Assembly: GCF_000775285.1 (NCBI RefSeq)
Contig: NZ_JJML01000017.1
Span: forward strand, 62,001-126,000
Length of the DNA: 64,000 nt
Direction: 5' to 3'
DNA from: Neosynechococcus sphagnicola sy1
GTDB lineage: Bacteria; Cyanobacteriota; Cyanobacteriia; Neosynechococcales; Neosynechococcaceae
A model generated the notes under the pieces. The model ran no database searches. It was not told the DNA's origin and was given only the letters and a program-made list of their open reading frames with translations. Positions 16,506 through 25,675 of the stretch are shown in pieces. The position numbers were made by a program, and so were the translations under genes. Numbering within the stretch: position 1 is the first letter of the stretch; every line of letters starts with the position of its first letter.

Positions 16506-17687
16506 CTAACGGGCAGCACGTACTAAGAGGAAAGAGCCTGCTAGCAACACCGCAAAAACCGGGAGCCAGCCCGCCAGGAATGGCGAGAGGACTCCAATTA
16601 AGCCCAGGGAGTTGGTCAAAAAATACAGCATGTAATACATGAAGATCACAATGACACTGATCCCAAACCCTGTCGCCCGTGTCGTTCGTTGGGGTCTGGT
16701 CCCCAGAGAGGCACCCACCAACCCAAACACAACGCAGACAAAGGGAAACGCATATCGCTGCTGAATTCGCACCTGCAACTTGCGGATCTTCCGCTCATCG
16801 CCCCCTTGGCGCAGTAATTTTAATTGAGCCTCAGACTGAGCAATATTCATCTCTCCGTAATCCCGCCCCCGCATCGCCAAATCCAAGGGAGTCCGGGGAA
16901 TATGCACCTCATGCTGGGCAAACCGGAGAATATTGCGATAGGAACCATCGGCAGCAACTAAGTAAATACTGCCGTTGAAAAAATCCCAGCGCTTTTGCTG
17001 GAAATTCCATAGAGCCGTCTGAGCGACAATAATTTGGTTCAGGCCATCCTGGGAAAAATCCAAGATGGTCAATCCCTTCATCCGTTGCCCGTCAAATTTT
17101 TTGGCGTGGAAAATTCGCACCAATACATCATCGTGGGAGCCATCTGGGTGGGTGACTTCTTGAAATTCTTGATAGAGAATGTTTTCTTCTTGAAAGGCGG
17201 GTTTGTCCTGTTTTAAGGCCCGTTCCAGGGTAACCGAAGCTTGGTAATTGGCCGCGGGTACCACCACTTCATAGAAGCCATAGGTCAAACCAGTGACCAG
17301 AAAGCTCATGACCACTGCGGGTACCACCAAGCGGTAAACACTGACCCCACAACTCCGCAGCGCAATCAGTTCGCTGTCGCTAGAGAGGCGGCTGTACACC
17401 ATCAAGGTGGCTAACAGCGTTGACATGGGTAAGGCTAAGGCAACAAATTCCGGTAACTTCAGGGCTAGAACTTGCAGGGCGATGGTGAAGGGTAGCCCTG
17501 ATTCTGCAATCCGCCGTGCCAGTTCAAAGAGGGCACCGACCGCTACGCCGATGGATGAGAACATCCCCACCCCAAACAGGAAGGGCATGATCAATTCAGC
17601 GGCAATGTAGCGATCCATCACCGAGAGGCCAAAGGTGGGCCATCTAAACAGGTGAAGCTGGAAGATTTTGAGCATCTGGGAGGTCAT
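16506..17687 (-). CDS. lptF: LPS export permease, LptF/LptG family
   Basis: A 393-residue YjgP/YjgQ permease. Three N-terminal membrane helices (YIAAELIMPFLFGVGMF, ALPMSTLLATLMVYS, and the next), a periplasmic beta-rich region from about 140 to 290 (ILYQEFQEV, VRIFHAKKFDG), and three C-terminal helices match the LptF/G fold. In E. coli LptF and LptG pair to extract lipopolysaccharide from the inner membrane with the ATPase LptB; cyanobacteria often have a single homologue. The gene is immediately downstream of lptB (9 bases) and forms lptA-lptB-lptF on the minus strand. Whether it is orthologous to LptF or LptG is not decided. Confidence 0.88.
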   Translation of the reverse strand: MTSQMLKIFQLHLFRWPTFGLSVMDRYIAAELIMPFLFGVGMFSSIGVAVGALFELARRIAESGLPFTIALQVLALKLPEFVALALPMSTLLATLMVYSRLSSDSELIALRSCGVSVYRLVVPAVVMSFLVTGLTYGFYEVVVPAANYQASVTLERALKQDKPAFQEENILYQEFQEVTHPDGSHDDVLVRIFHAKKFDGQRMKGLTILDFSQDGLNQIIVAQTALWNFQQKRWDFFNGSIYLVAADGSYRNILRFAQHEVHIPRTPLDLAMRGRDYGEMNIAQSEAQLKLLRQGGDERKIRKLQVRIQQRYAFPFVCVVFGLVGASLGTRPQRTTRATGFGISVIVIFMYYMLYFLTNSLGLIGVLSPFLAGWLPVFAVLLAGSFLLVRAAR

Positions 17688-17696
17688 AGCAGGCTA

Positions 17697-18426
17697 CTAC
17701 CGCTGGAAATTGCTACCCAAGTAATACTGGCGCACCAGTGGGTTTTCGTAGAGTTCCTCTGACGTTCCCGATGCTAGAATTTCACCATCTCGCATAATAT
17801 AGGCTCGATCGGTCACAGCTAAGGTTTCCCGAACGTTATGGTCGGTAATTAAAATACCGATCGAGCGATCGCGCAATTGAGAGAGAATGGTCTGGATTTC
17901 AGCAACAGCGATCGGATCTACCCCCGCAAAGGGTTCGTCTAACAATAAAAAATCGCGGCCCATCCTGACCAATTGCCAAGGCTCTCGCCAGTTCAGTCCG
18001 GCGACGCTCACCCCCAGAAACGCGATTGCCCAGGGTCGCTGCCACTCGTTCGAGGTGAAATTCGTGCAGCAGTGCCCCCAATCGAGACTGCCACTGCCGC
18101 CGAGGCACCTGGGACTGCTCCAATACCAACAAAATATTCTCCCGAATACTCAGGTTCCGAAAAATACTAGCTTCCTGAGCCAGATAGCCAATCCCTAGGC
18201 GGGCACGACGATGAATCGGCAGTCCGGTAATGTCTCGGTTGTCCAACCAAACCTTGCCTTGATTCGGTTTCTCCAGACCGGTGGCAATGTAAAAGGTTGT
18301 CGTTTTGCCTGCTCCATTGGGACCGAGTAAGCCCACGACCTCCCCCCGTGCCACAGATAAATGCACACGACTGACGACGGTTCGTTGTCCGTAGGATTTA
18401 TGGATATTCTCCAACTTGATTTTCAA
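17697..18426 (-). CDS. lptB: LPS export ATPase LptB, one homopolymer break
   Basis: An ABC ATPase split into two frames by an indel in six A's at 17947-17952. The upstream part (from ATG 18426) has Walker A GPNGAGKTT, the Q-loop region LAQEASIFR and the signature VSGGERRRTELARAL. The downstream part resumes with Walker B FLLLDEPFAGVDPIAV and the H-loop LITDHNVRETL. Removing one T restores a normal 243-residue LptB. The NHV/VRETL and FAGVDP details are typical of LptB rather than other ABC proteins. It supplies energy for LPS transport with LptF/G and LptA. Loss would be expected to be lethal, so a sequencing error is the better explanation. Confidence 0.9.
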
Positions 18427-18499
18427 CGAAGTTACTCCGGCAGTCGATCTGGGTAACAGGTGGCCTTCACTTTAACACAAGGCCCTGATCGGGATGGCA

Positions 18500-19133
18500 T
18501 TAGCGCGTTGGAAAGGCGGAACGATTTGGGACAATCGGTAGGGCTGCCGGGGGCAGGATCCGAGGTGGAGGAGCAGTTGGCGACAAAATGGGGGGTGGTT
18601 CCAGGGTGGGAGCATTCACCGGCGGTAACTCTAGCTGGGGAGCCAGCACTGGTTCTTTTGTTTCAGAACCATCCCGGACGAGGTAGATCGACTCTACCTG
18701 TTGACTGATATTGGGAAGCGCCACAAAGCGACCCTCATCGATCAGATAGGTCACGACTTCTCCCCGGAGGCTATTCCCTTCCTGTAAGACGTAGACATTG
18801 CCAGTCATGACAATGCGGCGTTCTCGGCTATAGTACTGGGCTTGGGCAGAGGTTGCTTGAATTTGTCGCGCTGGGTAGTTGACCTGAACGTTACCCCGTG
18901 CGGTCACAACGCCGGTTTTGGAGTTGGCCTCCTGAATATCGGAGCGGATGGTCAGGGCACGGTCTGGTGGTTCATTGGTGACATTGGTTTGAGCCAGGGG
19001 GGGTCGGGGGCGGGATCTGAGCCGCAACTAGCAGCGGCTGTGCGATCAGCCCCGGACTGGATAGCAATAACCCCCATCCCAAGCGACTTAGGCAAAGACA
19101 ACGCACATAACCCATGACAGCAATCCGACGCAT
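18500..19133 (-). CDS. lptA: LptA/OstA-like periplasmic protein, one break
   Basis: The gene is rebuilt from ATG 19133 through a seven-G run at 18997-19003 with one extra base. The N-terminal part is a signal sequence with hydrophobic LGWGLLLSSPG and an A-Q-I cleavage-like end. The mature part carries the OstA/LptA pattern ALTIRSDIQEANSKTGVVTA, GNVQVNYPARQIQATSAQAQ and GNVYVLQEGNSLRGEVVTY, which build a beta-jellyroll bridge for LPS across the periplasm. The C-terminal 60 residues are proline-rich and specific to this group. It precedes lptB by about 70 bases on the same strand. Confidence 0.85.
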
Positions 19134-19475
19134 GATGACATCTTTCAAGTCTAAAGCCCGCGATGGTTACGGATGCAGCAAACTGCTGTCAGCAACTAGA
19201 TGATGGTAGTTTACCGAATCTTCTTCTTCAGCGCAGATTTTCAGCGCCGAAATCCTGCTTCTCACTGACGCACCTGCGCCCAAAAGGTTTCACGGCTCAA
19301 TGTCCGAGGGAGATAGCACTACTGAATCATCCGCGATCGCAGAAATTAAACCCGATAAAAATAGTCGGATATGTTTGACGGGCTTTCATTGTCTGTGTTA
19401 GGTTCAATTCAGTGTTCAGCGCCATGGCACCAATGCTGAATCGTAATTCTTTCAAGAAGCGGCGGGTTTTAATTC
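19134..19475. other. Divergent promoter region lptA / thrC
   Basis: About 340 bases between the divergent lptA and thrC genes. A frame at 19163-19378 has no family features and I do not accept it. A weak inverted repeat (ttcagc...gctgaa) lies at 19411-19438 close to thrC. No known riboswitch motif was recognised. Confidence 0.4.
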
Positions 19476-20780
19476 ATGACTCAGGCAACTCATCCCCAAC
19501 TCCGTTCGACGGCTGCCACCTTTACGGGTCTGAAATGTAAGGAATGTGGCGCTGAATATGAACCCAAAGCGATCCACGTCTGTGAGCTTTGTTTTGGCCC
19601 GCTGGAAGTTGCGTATGACTACAATGCCTTGCGGCGCATGGTTAGCCGTGAAAGCATTCAGGCTGGTCCCCATTCGATTTGGCGTTACCGACCATTTTTA
19701 CCCGTGGAGACCGACCAGCCCATTGATGTCGGCACCGGTCTAACCCCGTTGGTACAGGCCCATCGTCTGGCTCGTCGCCTCGGTCTGAAAAAGTTGTGGA
19801 TTAAAAATGATGCTGTCAACATGCCCACCCTGAGTTTTAAAGACCGGGTGGTGTCGGTGGCATTGACCCGTGCCCGTGAATTAGGGTTTTCCACGGTTTC
19901 CTGTGCCAGCACTGGCAACTTAGCGAACTCCACGGCCGCGATCGCCGCCCATGCAGGTCTCGATTGTTGCGTATTCATTCCCTCTGATCTAGAAGCAGGG
20001 AAAGTGCTGGGAACCCTGATCTATAGCCCGACCGTAATGGCAGTTCATGGTAATTACGACCAAGTCAACCGCCTCTGTTCGGAAGTCGCCAATACCCATG
20101 GCTGGGGATTCGTCAATATCAACCTCCGTCCTTACTATTCAGAAGGTTCAAAAACCCTGGGCTATGAGGTGGCAGAACAATTGGGCTGGCAGTTGCCCGA
20201 TCACATCGTGGCACCCTTGGCTTCGGGTTCTTTGTTCACAAAAATATATAAAGGCTTTCAGGAGTTTATCCAAGTGGGCTTAGTGGAAGACAAGCCTGTG
20301 CGCTTCAGTGGGGCTCAGGCAGAGGGGTGCTCCCCCATCGCCCAGGCCTATCGGGAAGGTCGGGACTTTATCGTGCCCGTGAAGCCGAATACGATTGCCA
20401 AGTCAATTGCCATTGGCAACCCGGCAGATGGGGTTTACGCCGTTGAAATTGCTCAAAAAACCAATGGGTCAATTGAGTCAGTGACAGATGCAGAGATTAT
20501 TGAAGGCATCAAGTTACTGGCAGAAACCGAAGGCATCTTCACGGAAACCGCAGGGGGTACCACCATTGCCGTTCTGAAGAAATTGGTAGAAGCCGGTAAG
20601 ATTGACCCGGAGGAAACAACTGTTGCTTACATCACGGGCAATGGGTTAAAAACCCAGGAAGCAATTCAAGGCTATATCGGCGAACCGTTAACCATTGAGC
20701 CTAAACTTGACAGTTTTGAACGAGCCTTAGAGCGCTCCCGGATGTTGGATCGTCTAGAGTGGCAACAGGTTCTTGTCTAG
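19476..20780 (+). CDS. thrC: Threonine synthase
   Basis: A 434-residue PLP enzyme converting O-phosphohomoserine to threonine, the last step of threonine synthesis. The N-terminal zinc-ribbon-like piece (LKCKECGAEYEP, HVCELCFGPLEV) is typical of the cyanobacterial/plant-like type. The PLP lysine lies in LSFKDRVVSVA, and the phosphate-binding loop is ASTGNLANSTAA. The C-terminal glycine-rich block is FTETAGGTTIAVLKKL, followed by TGNGLKTQEAI. Start ATG 19476 gives the full family length. A small MoaD/ThiS-like gene follows 137 bases downstream on the same strand, an association discussed in the findings. Confidence 0.95.
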   Translation: MTQATHPQLRSTAATFTGLKCKECGAEYEPKAIHVCELCFGPLEVAYDYNALRRMVSRESIQAGPHSIWRYRPFLPVETDQPIDVGTGLTPLVQAHRLARRLGLKKLWIKNDAVNMPTLSFKDRVVSVALTRARELGFSTVSCASTGNLANSTAAIAAHAGLDCCVFIPSDLEAGKVLGTLIYSPTVMAVHGNYDQVNRLCSEVANTHGWGFVNINLRPYYSEGSKTLGYEVAEQLGWQLPDHIVAPLASGSLFTKIYKGFQEFIQVGLVEDKPVRFSGAQAEGCSPIAQAYREGRDFIVPVKPNTIAKSIAIGNPADGVYAVEIAQKTNGSIESVTDAEIIEGIKLLAETEGIFTETAGGTTIAVLKKLVEAGKIDPEETTVAYITGNGLKTQEAIQGYIGEPLTIEPKLDSFERALERSRMLDRLEWQQVLV

Positions 20781-20917
20781 ACGTACTTAGGGTGATACTG
20801 ATTCTGAGGGTCGGGAATCGTATTCAATGAGGGTACGATACCTATCCTGCCTAAGTTTTACACTGGCTAATTGCGCTAATTGCGAAAAGTCCTTACTCCC
20901 TTAGTTGATGCTTTGCT

Positions 20918-21193
20918 ATGACCGTTAAAGTTCTGATTCCCACTCCCCTGCAAAAATTTACCAACAACCAAGCCACCCTTGAATGTGATGGCAGTAGCAT
21001 TTCCGATCTGCTAGAGGCACTGGAAACAAGTTGCCCTGGGATCAAAGCCCGATTGTGTGATGAGCAAGGGCATCCTCGACGCTTCCTCAATTTCTATGTC
21101 AATAGCGAAGATATTCGCTTTCTGGAAGGAACCAAGACGGCGCTCCAGGATGGAGATGAGGTCAGCATTGTCCCCGCCGTCGCAGGGGGGTAA
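20918..21193 (+). CDS. MoaD/ThiS family sulfur-carrier protein
   Basis: A 91-residue ubiquitin-like protein that ends in AVAGG, the C-terminal diglycine that is adenylated and converted to a thiocarboxylate in this family. The beta-grasp features [32 protein letters not shown] and [16 protein letters not shown] fit the MoaD/CysO-like branch more than ThiS, because ThiS is shorter. It lies after thrC, with a weak hairpin (ATCGTA/TACGAT at 20817-20839) between. The partner enzyme is not in the window except possibly ThrC itself. Whether it serves molybdopterin synthesis, or sulfur transfer to an amino acid precursor, is unresolved. Confidence 0.87.
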   Translation: MTVKVLIPTPLQKFTNNQATLECDGSSISDLLEALETSCPGIKARLCDEQGHPRRFLNFYVNSEDIRFLEGTKTALQDGDEVSIVPAVAGG

Positions 21194-21263
21194 CGTGTTT
21201 CCCCGGTGATCGAAGTCCCCCCAGCGGGTTATACTCCGGTTGGTCACACTGGCTCAAAGGTGC

Positions 21264-22655
21264 ATGGTAGCGGTAGCAATTCTGGCGGCTGGGCGCGGAA
21301 CGCGCATGAAGTCTGATTTACCTAAAGTCCTCCATAAACTAGGGGGGCGATCGCTCGTGGAGTGGGCAATTCATAGCTGTTGCGAAATTCCATCCACTCG
21401 CAGTTTTGTGATCGTGGGCTATCGGAGCGAGTTAGTCAAAACAGCTCTTGCTAATTCTCCCTGGGTATCGGTGCTACAACCCTCTGTGGAGTTTGTGGAG
21501 CAGACCCAACAGTTGGGAACCGGACATGCAATTCAGCAACTACTCCCCCATTTAGCAGGATTTCAAGGCAACTTGTTGGTTCTCAATGGAGATGTGCCAT
21601 TACTGCGACCCCAGACTTTGCAGCTGCTGTTGCAGACCCATGAGGAACATGGCAATGCCGCCACTATTTTGGCAGCACACCTCCCCAATCCCAAGGGGTA
21701 CGGTCGGGTGTTTTGTGATGGCAACAATGTCCTCAAGCAAATTGTCGAAGATCGGGACTGTACCCCCGCTCAAAAGCAAAACCGTCGCATCAACGCCGGG
21801 GTCTATTGTTTTCGCTGGACCGATCTAGCCCAGGTATTGCCGAATCTGGGTACCAATAATGAGCAGCAGGAATACTACCTCACAGATGCCGTGAATTTCC
21901 TGAATCCGGTGATGGTGGTGGATGTGGAAGACTACCAGGAAATCATGGGGGTGAATGACCGCAAGCAACTCGCCATCGCCTACGAGATTCTGCAAGCTCG
22001 GATTAAAGATGACTGGATGGCCAGTGGCGTCACCCTGATTGATCCAGAGAGTATCACCATTGATGATACTGTTGAACTACAGCCCGATGTAATTATTGAA
22101 CCCCAGACCCATCTCCGGGGTAAAACTTTGATTCAAGCTGGCGCCCACCTTGGCCCTGGGAGTCTGATCGAAAATAGCCAGATCGGTGCCAATGTCACGG
22201 TTTTGTACTCTGTGGTCAGCGATAGTGTGGTGGCTGCTGGCTGCCGTATTGGTCCCTATGCCCATCTCCGGGGCCATGTGCAGGTGGGAGAGTCCTGTCG
22301 CATTGGCAATTTTGTGGAGCTAAAGCACACGAGTCTCGGCGATCGCACCAATGTTGCCCATCTCTCCTACCTGGGAGATGCAACCCTAGGCACCCAGGTC
22401 AATGTTGGGGCTGGAACGATTACCGCCAACTACGATGGGGTAAAAAAACATCCGACCCACATTGGCGATCGCAGTAAAACCGGTGCGAACAGTGTCCTTG
22501 TTGCCCCCGTAACCCTGGGTGCAGATGTCACAGTGGCAGCGGGTTCTGTGATTACCAAGGATGTTCCCGAGGACTGTCTCACCATTGCCCGTGCTCGTCA
22601 GATCAATAAATTGGGCTGGCGACTCTCTCCCCAGGTGCCGCCGACGCAACCTTAA
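21264..22655 (+). CDS. glmU: Bifunctional GlmU
   Basis: Bifunctional N-acetylglucosamine-1-phosphate uridyltransferase / glucosamine-1-phosphate acetyltransferase, making UDP-GlcNAc for peptidoglycan and LPS. The N-terminal pyrophosphorylase signature [20 protein letters not shown] begins two residues after the ATG at 21264, which I prefer to the start at 21240. It has the uridyl domain to about residue 230 (with NGDVPLLRP), then a left-handed beta-helix with hexapeptide repeats and the acetyltransferase block [19 protein letters not shown]. Length of 463 fits the family. The 3' end overlaps the end of the convergent potassium channel gene by 53 bases. Confidence 0.95.
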   Translation: MVAVAILAAGRGTRMKSDLPKVLHKLGGRSLVEWAIHSCCEIPSTRSFVIVGYRSELVKTALANSPWVSVLQPSVEFVEQTQQLGTGHAIQQLLPHLAGFQGNLLVLNGDVPLLRPQTLQLLLQTHEEHGNAATILAAHLPNPKGYGRVFCDGNNVLKQIVEDRDCTPAQKQNRRINAGVYCFRWTDLAQVLPNLGTNNEQQEYYLTDAVNFLNPVMVVDVEDYQEIMGVNDRKQLAIAYEILQARIKDDWMASGVTLIDPESITIDDTVELQPDVIIEPQTHLRGKTLIQAGAHLGPGSLIENSQIGANVTVLYSVVSDSVVAAGCRIGPYAHLRGHVQVGESCRIGNFVELKHTSLGDRTNVAHLSYLGDATLGTQVNVGAGTITANYDGVKKHPTHIGDRSKTGANSVLVAPVTLGADVTVAAGSVITKDVPEDCLTIARARQINKLGWRLSPQVPPTQP

Positions 22656-23718
22656 CGGTATCCCCCCGTTTATTTTCCCGATACTGCATTTGCCGCTTGA
22701 GGGCATAGCGACTGACTATTTTGGGCATATCGCCCCGCTGCCCCATGACGATAATGGTGTCCCCTGCTTGCAGTACCTCACCATGGTCTGGATGGGTCAT
22801 GGTTTCGCCGTTGGCTCGCTGCAGAGCCAACACAATAAATGTACTTTTACCGTAGATTTCCACATCCCCGATGGTGCGACCTGCAAGGGGAGAGTCAGAG
22901 GGAATGGTCAGCTCATCCACCTGGACTTCAATCTGAGCCAGCATCTCATTCAGAGTATTGCGGCCATCTGCCTGACTCAGTAGATCCAGGGCTGCGGGAT
23001 GGGTCACCAAGTGGGCCATGCGTTCAGCGCCGATGGCTGCCGGGGAAACCACATGATCGGCTCCGGCGAGCCGCAGCTTCCGATCTGTGGAGGGATATTC
23101 CCCACGAGCCAAAATCATCAAGTCAGGATTCAATTCCCGAGCCGTGAGGGTAATGAACACATTAGCCGCATCATCGGGGAGAACGGTTGCGAGAACCTTC
23201 GCCCGATCAATCCCGGCCGCTTGCAGCACCGCATCATCCGTAGCATTGCCGTTGATTGCCAGATACTTCATGGTCTCTGCACGGGCGATGCGATCACTGT
23301 CATTGTCGATGATCACAAACCCCTGACTTGCTTCGGACATCTTCCGTGCCAGCATTCTTCCCATGCGGCCAAAGCCACAAATCACCACGTGCTGGTTAAG
23401 CGCTTCAATATCTCGGGTGACTCGTCGAGAGTCAAAGGCACGATGGATTTCACCTTCTGCAACCATTTGGACAAATCCTCCCACGATGTAGACGGCGGAT
23501 GTGGTGCCGGCAATGATCACAAACATTGTAAACACCCGCAGCCCTGGGGATGTAACGGGTCTGACCTCTCCGTAGCCGACACCAAAGATGGTGATCACCA
23601 CCATATAAATTGCATCTAGAATCGGCCAACCCGCAACCATGTAGCCCATGACAGCGACGATGCAGGTTGAGAGGAAGAAGCCCGTCCCAATGAGAATACG
23701 TTGCAAAGACCGATTCAT
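22603..23718 (-). CDS. Potassium channel with TrkA-N and TrkA-C domains
   Basis: A 371-residue protein with two membrane helices around a pore loop. The filter reads [10 protein letters not shown], a potassium-selective GYG signature. A RCK/TrkA-N domain follows with the Rossmann motif [14 protein letters not shown] and DNDSDRI, and a TrkA-C domain ends the core ([18 protein letters not shown]). The arrangement is that of MthK-like prokaryotic channels gated by ligand binding to the RCK domain. The C-terminal tail (about 25 residues, [15 protein letters not shown]) lies in the overlap with glmU. A cyanobacterial SynK-like role in thylakoid or plasma membrane ion balance is possible but not provable here. 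Confidence 0.92.
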   Translation of the reverse strand: MNRSLQRILIGTGFFLSTCIVAVMGYMVAGWPILDAIYMVVITIFGVGYGEVRPVTSPGLRVFTMFVIIAGTTSAVYIVGGFVQMVAEGEIHRAFDSRRVTRDIEALNQHVVICGFGRMGRMLARKMSEASQGFVIIDNDSDRIARAETMKYLAINGNATDDAVLQAAGIDRAKVLATVLPDDAANVFITLTARELNPDLMILARGEYPSTDRKLRLAGADHVVSPAAIGAERMAHLVTHPAALDLLSQADGRNTLNEMLAQIEVQVDELTIPSDSPLAGRTIGDVEIYGKSTFIVLALQRANGETMTHPDHGEVLQAGDTIIVMGQRGDMPKIVSRYALKRQMQYRENKRGDTVKVASAAPGERVASPIY

Positions 23719-23804
23719 GAAGAGGAATCCGCATTCAGGTAGCCGCTTCTATTCAACCGCAGATCGGACTGACAGATTGTATGGAGCATTGCGATCGCAG
23801 GCAA

Positions 23805-23981
23805 TCAGGTACCTTTAGCCTCAAGAACCCGGCGAAAGCTGGCTTCCACAAAGGGGGGACGACAGGAAAACAGAGTATAACCATCCAGACGCTTCAAGGA
23901 GACACTGTTGCTCTGGGCATCAATGACGCGATAGTAATGACCTTCTTCGGATAGGAAAAGATCTCCAGGTTGGATTTTCAT
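23805..23981 (-). CDS. Small conserved-looking hypothetical protein
   Basis: A 58-residue frame from ATG 23981 (MKIQPGDLFLSEEG). It reads like a compact beta protein: HYYRVIDAQSNSVSLKRL, then a short C-terminal part. The longer frame up to 24107 adds a basic stretch with little support. I recall similar small proteins in cyanobacteria but no function. No strong ribosome binding site is seen. Confidence 0.5.
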   Translation of the reverse strand: MKIQPGDLFLSEEGHYYRVIDAQSNSVSLKRLDGYTLFSCRPPFVEASFRRVLEAKGT

Positions 23982-24187
23982 AGACCGGGGGGAAAATATA
24001 GGTTTAAAAGCATCTCTCTTAAGAATGTATTCTCGGATACTTGTTAAATCTTTCTTAAGCCTTGACAAAAAACTTATTGTGGGAAACGATGGCAACCTCT
24101 TCGCCATTGGTCAGCAGAGAGGTGCTGCTTGGAGTCTGCCTCAATCTAAGGTATGTTGGCCTTACCTCATTTACTCAAAATCTTCCT

Positions 24188-25180
24188 GTGAGCCAGCCCA
24201 TCATTCTAGTGACAGGTGGTGCCGGATACATCGGTTCCCACGCGGTTCTAGCTTTACAGCGAGCTGGCTACGGGGTGGTGATTCTCGATAACCTGGTGTA
24301 TGGCCATCGGGATTTAGTCGCATCCGTCCTCAAGGTGCCCCTGATTGTCGGCGATACCTGCGATCGCCCCCTCCTCGATCAGATCTTTGCCAATTATTCA
24401 ATTGCGGCGGTGATGCATTTTGCTGCCTACACCTACGTCGGGGAGTCGGTGACCGATCCTGCCAAGTATTATCGCAATAATGTCCTGGGCACCCTGACTT
24501 TGCTGGAGGCGATGCAGGCAGCAGCCGTTGATCACTTTGTGTTTTCCTCCACCTGTGCCACCTATGGTCTGCCCCAGACGATTCCCCTCACCGAAGCCCA
24601 TCCCCAGCAGCCAATCAACCCTTACGGCCGCAGTAAGTTGATGGTGGAGCAGATGCTAGCGGACTTTGATCGCGCCTACGGACTGCAGTCGGTGTATTTT
24701 CGCTACTTTAATGCGGCGGGGGCTGATCCCAGTGGCTGTTTGGGGGAAGACCACCAACCCGAAACCCATTTGATTCCGTTGGTGTTACTGACGGCCTTGG
24801 GCAAACGGGAACGGGTGACCATTTTTGGCACGGACTACCCCACCCCAGATGGCACCTGCATTCGCGACTATATCCACGTCAGCGATCTGGCCACGGCACA
24901 TATTTTAGGCTTGGAGTACCTCTTACAGGGTGGGGCGACGACGGCGTTTAACCTGGGCAATGGCAGTGGCTTCTCTGTGCGCCAAGTGATTGATACAGCT
25001 CAACAGGTCACGGGGCGGGAGATTCCGGTTCAGTACAGCGATCGCCGCGCCGGAGATCCTCCGGTGTTGATTGGCAGCAGTCACAAGGCCAGCACTGTTC
25101 TGGGTTGGGTTCCCCGGTTTCCAGAACTGGCTGACATCATTGCCCATGCCTGGAACTGGCACCAACAGCGCCACAGCTAA
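24188..25180 (+). CDS. galE: UDP-glucose 4-epimerase
   Basis: A 330-residue short-chain dehydrogenase/epimerase. The NAD-binding motif VTGGAGYIGSHAV lies at the very start. The catalytic YxxxK is in NPYGRSKLMVEQ, and AAYTYVGESV and YFRYFNAAGADP are diagnostic of GalE. GTG 24188 is chosen because it puts the Rossmann motif 8 residues in, as in relatives; frames from 24062 add unrelated sequence. The reaction interconverts UDP-glucose and UDP-galactose for surface glycans. It stands alone between small genes. Confidence 0.93.
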   Translation: MSQPIILVTGGAGYIGSHAVLALQRAGYGVVILDNLVYGHRDLVASVLKVPLIVGDTCDRPLLDQIFANYSIAAVMHFAAYTYVGESVTDPAKYYRNNVLGTLTLLEAMQAAAVDHFVFSSTCATYGLPQTIPLTEAHPQQPINPYGRSKLMVEQMLADFDRAYGLQSVYFRYFNAAGADPSGCLGEDHQPETHLIPLVLLTALGKRERVTIFGTDYPTPDGTCIRDYIHVSDLATAHILGLEYLLQGGATTAFNLGNGSGFSVRQVIDTAQQVTGREIPVQYSDRRAGDPPVLIGSSHKASTVLGWVPRFPELADIIAHAWNWHQQRHS

Positions 25181-25333
25181 GGGAAAACCCTAGATGCGCT
25201 GACGGTTTGCTAGAATCTTGGCAACCTAGCCTGGGACGAGGCCTCCCGCCATCAACCGGTGGGGTTGTTCCATGGGTTAGGCAGAATTCATAGTCCCCAA
25301 GGAAACTCAACAAACAGGAAAGGGTGCCGAGGA

Positions 25334-25627
25334 GTGGAAGTAAAATTGAGTCCATTGGAGACGATCGTCCAACAGATCGGTGAAGCTGTCTTAGCAACCA
25401 CGGAAACGGTTGACCACCTCGCGAGTCAGGTGAATGCTTTGACGATGCAAGTCCAATCTCAGTCGCAGCAGATTCAGCAGCAAGGTTACCAAATCTTTGC
25501 TCTCAGTGATTTAGTGCAAACCCTAGCAGAAGCCCAGCAGGACTCTCTGGAGGGTCGGGCACAGTTGACGAACGCCCTTCAGCGCCTCATTGGCACAATT
25601 GAGGCTCAAAATAACTATTCAGAATGA
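25334..25627 (+). CDS. Small coiled-coil hypothetical protein
   Basis: About 97 residues from GTG 25334; a TTG a few codons later with a better placed GAGGA is an alternative, and the start at 25259 is unlikely. The sequence is glutamine-rich and heptad-like (LASQVNALTMQVQSQ, QQIQQQGYQIFALSDL), indicating a dimeric coiled coil. It precedes the HetZ-related gene by 48 bases on the same strand, which suggests co-transcription. Function unknown. Confidence 0.6.
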   Translation: MEVKLSPLETIVQQIGEAVLATTETVDHLASQVNALTMQVQSQSQQIQQQGYQIFALSDLVQTLAEAQQDSLEGRAQLTNALQRLIGTIEAQNNYSE

Positions 25628-25675
25628 GGGTTCTACGGCAAACTCTAGAAGAGGAACTTTAAAATCCTGAAATTC

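Noticed and set aside
17697-18426. Two separate ABC ATPase genes
   Set aside because: The two frames each hold half of one ATPase and meet at a homopolymer, so they are one lptB gene, not two.
19163-19378. 71-codon frame in the lptA-thrC gap
   Set aside because: No ribosome binding site, no recognisable sequence, and it fills a region that should contain two divergent promoters.
19411-19438. Possible leader hairpin or riboswitch before thrC
   Set aside because: Only a six-base stem with a long loop; nothing resembles a known amino acid or cofactor riboswitch.
22999-23619. 206-codon plus-strand frame
   Set aside because: Antisense to the potassium channel gene, which has all its domains; the product is histidine- and cysteine-rich nonsense.
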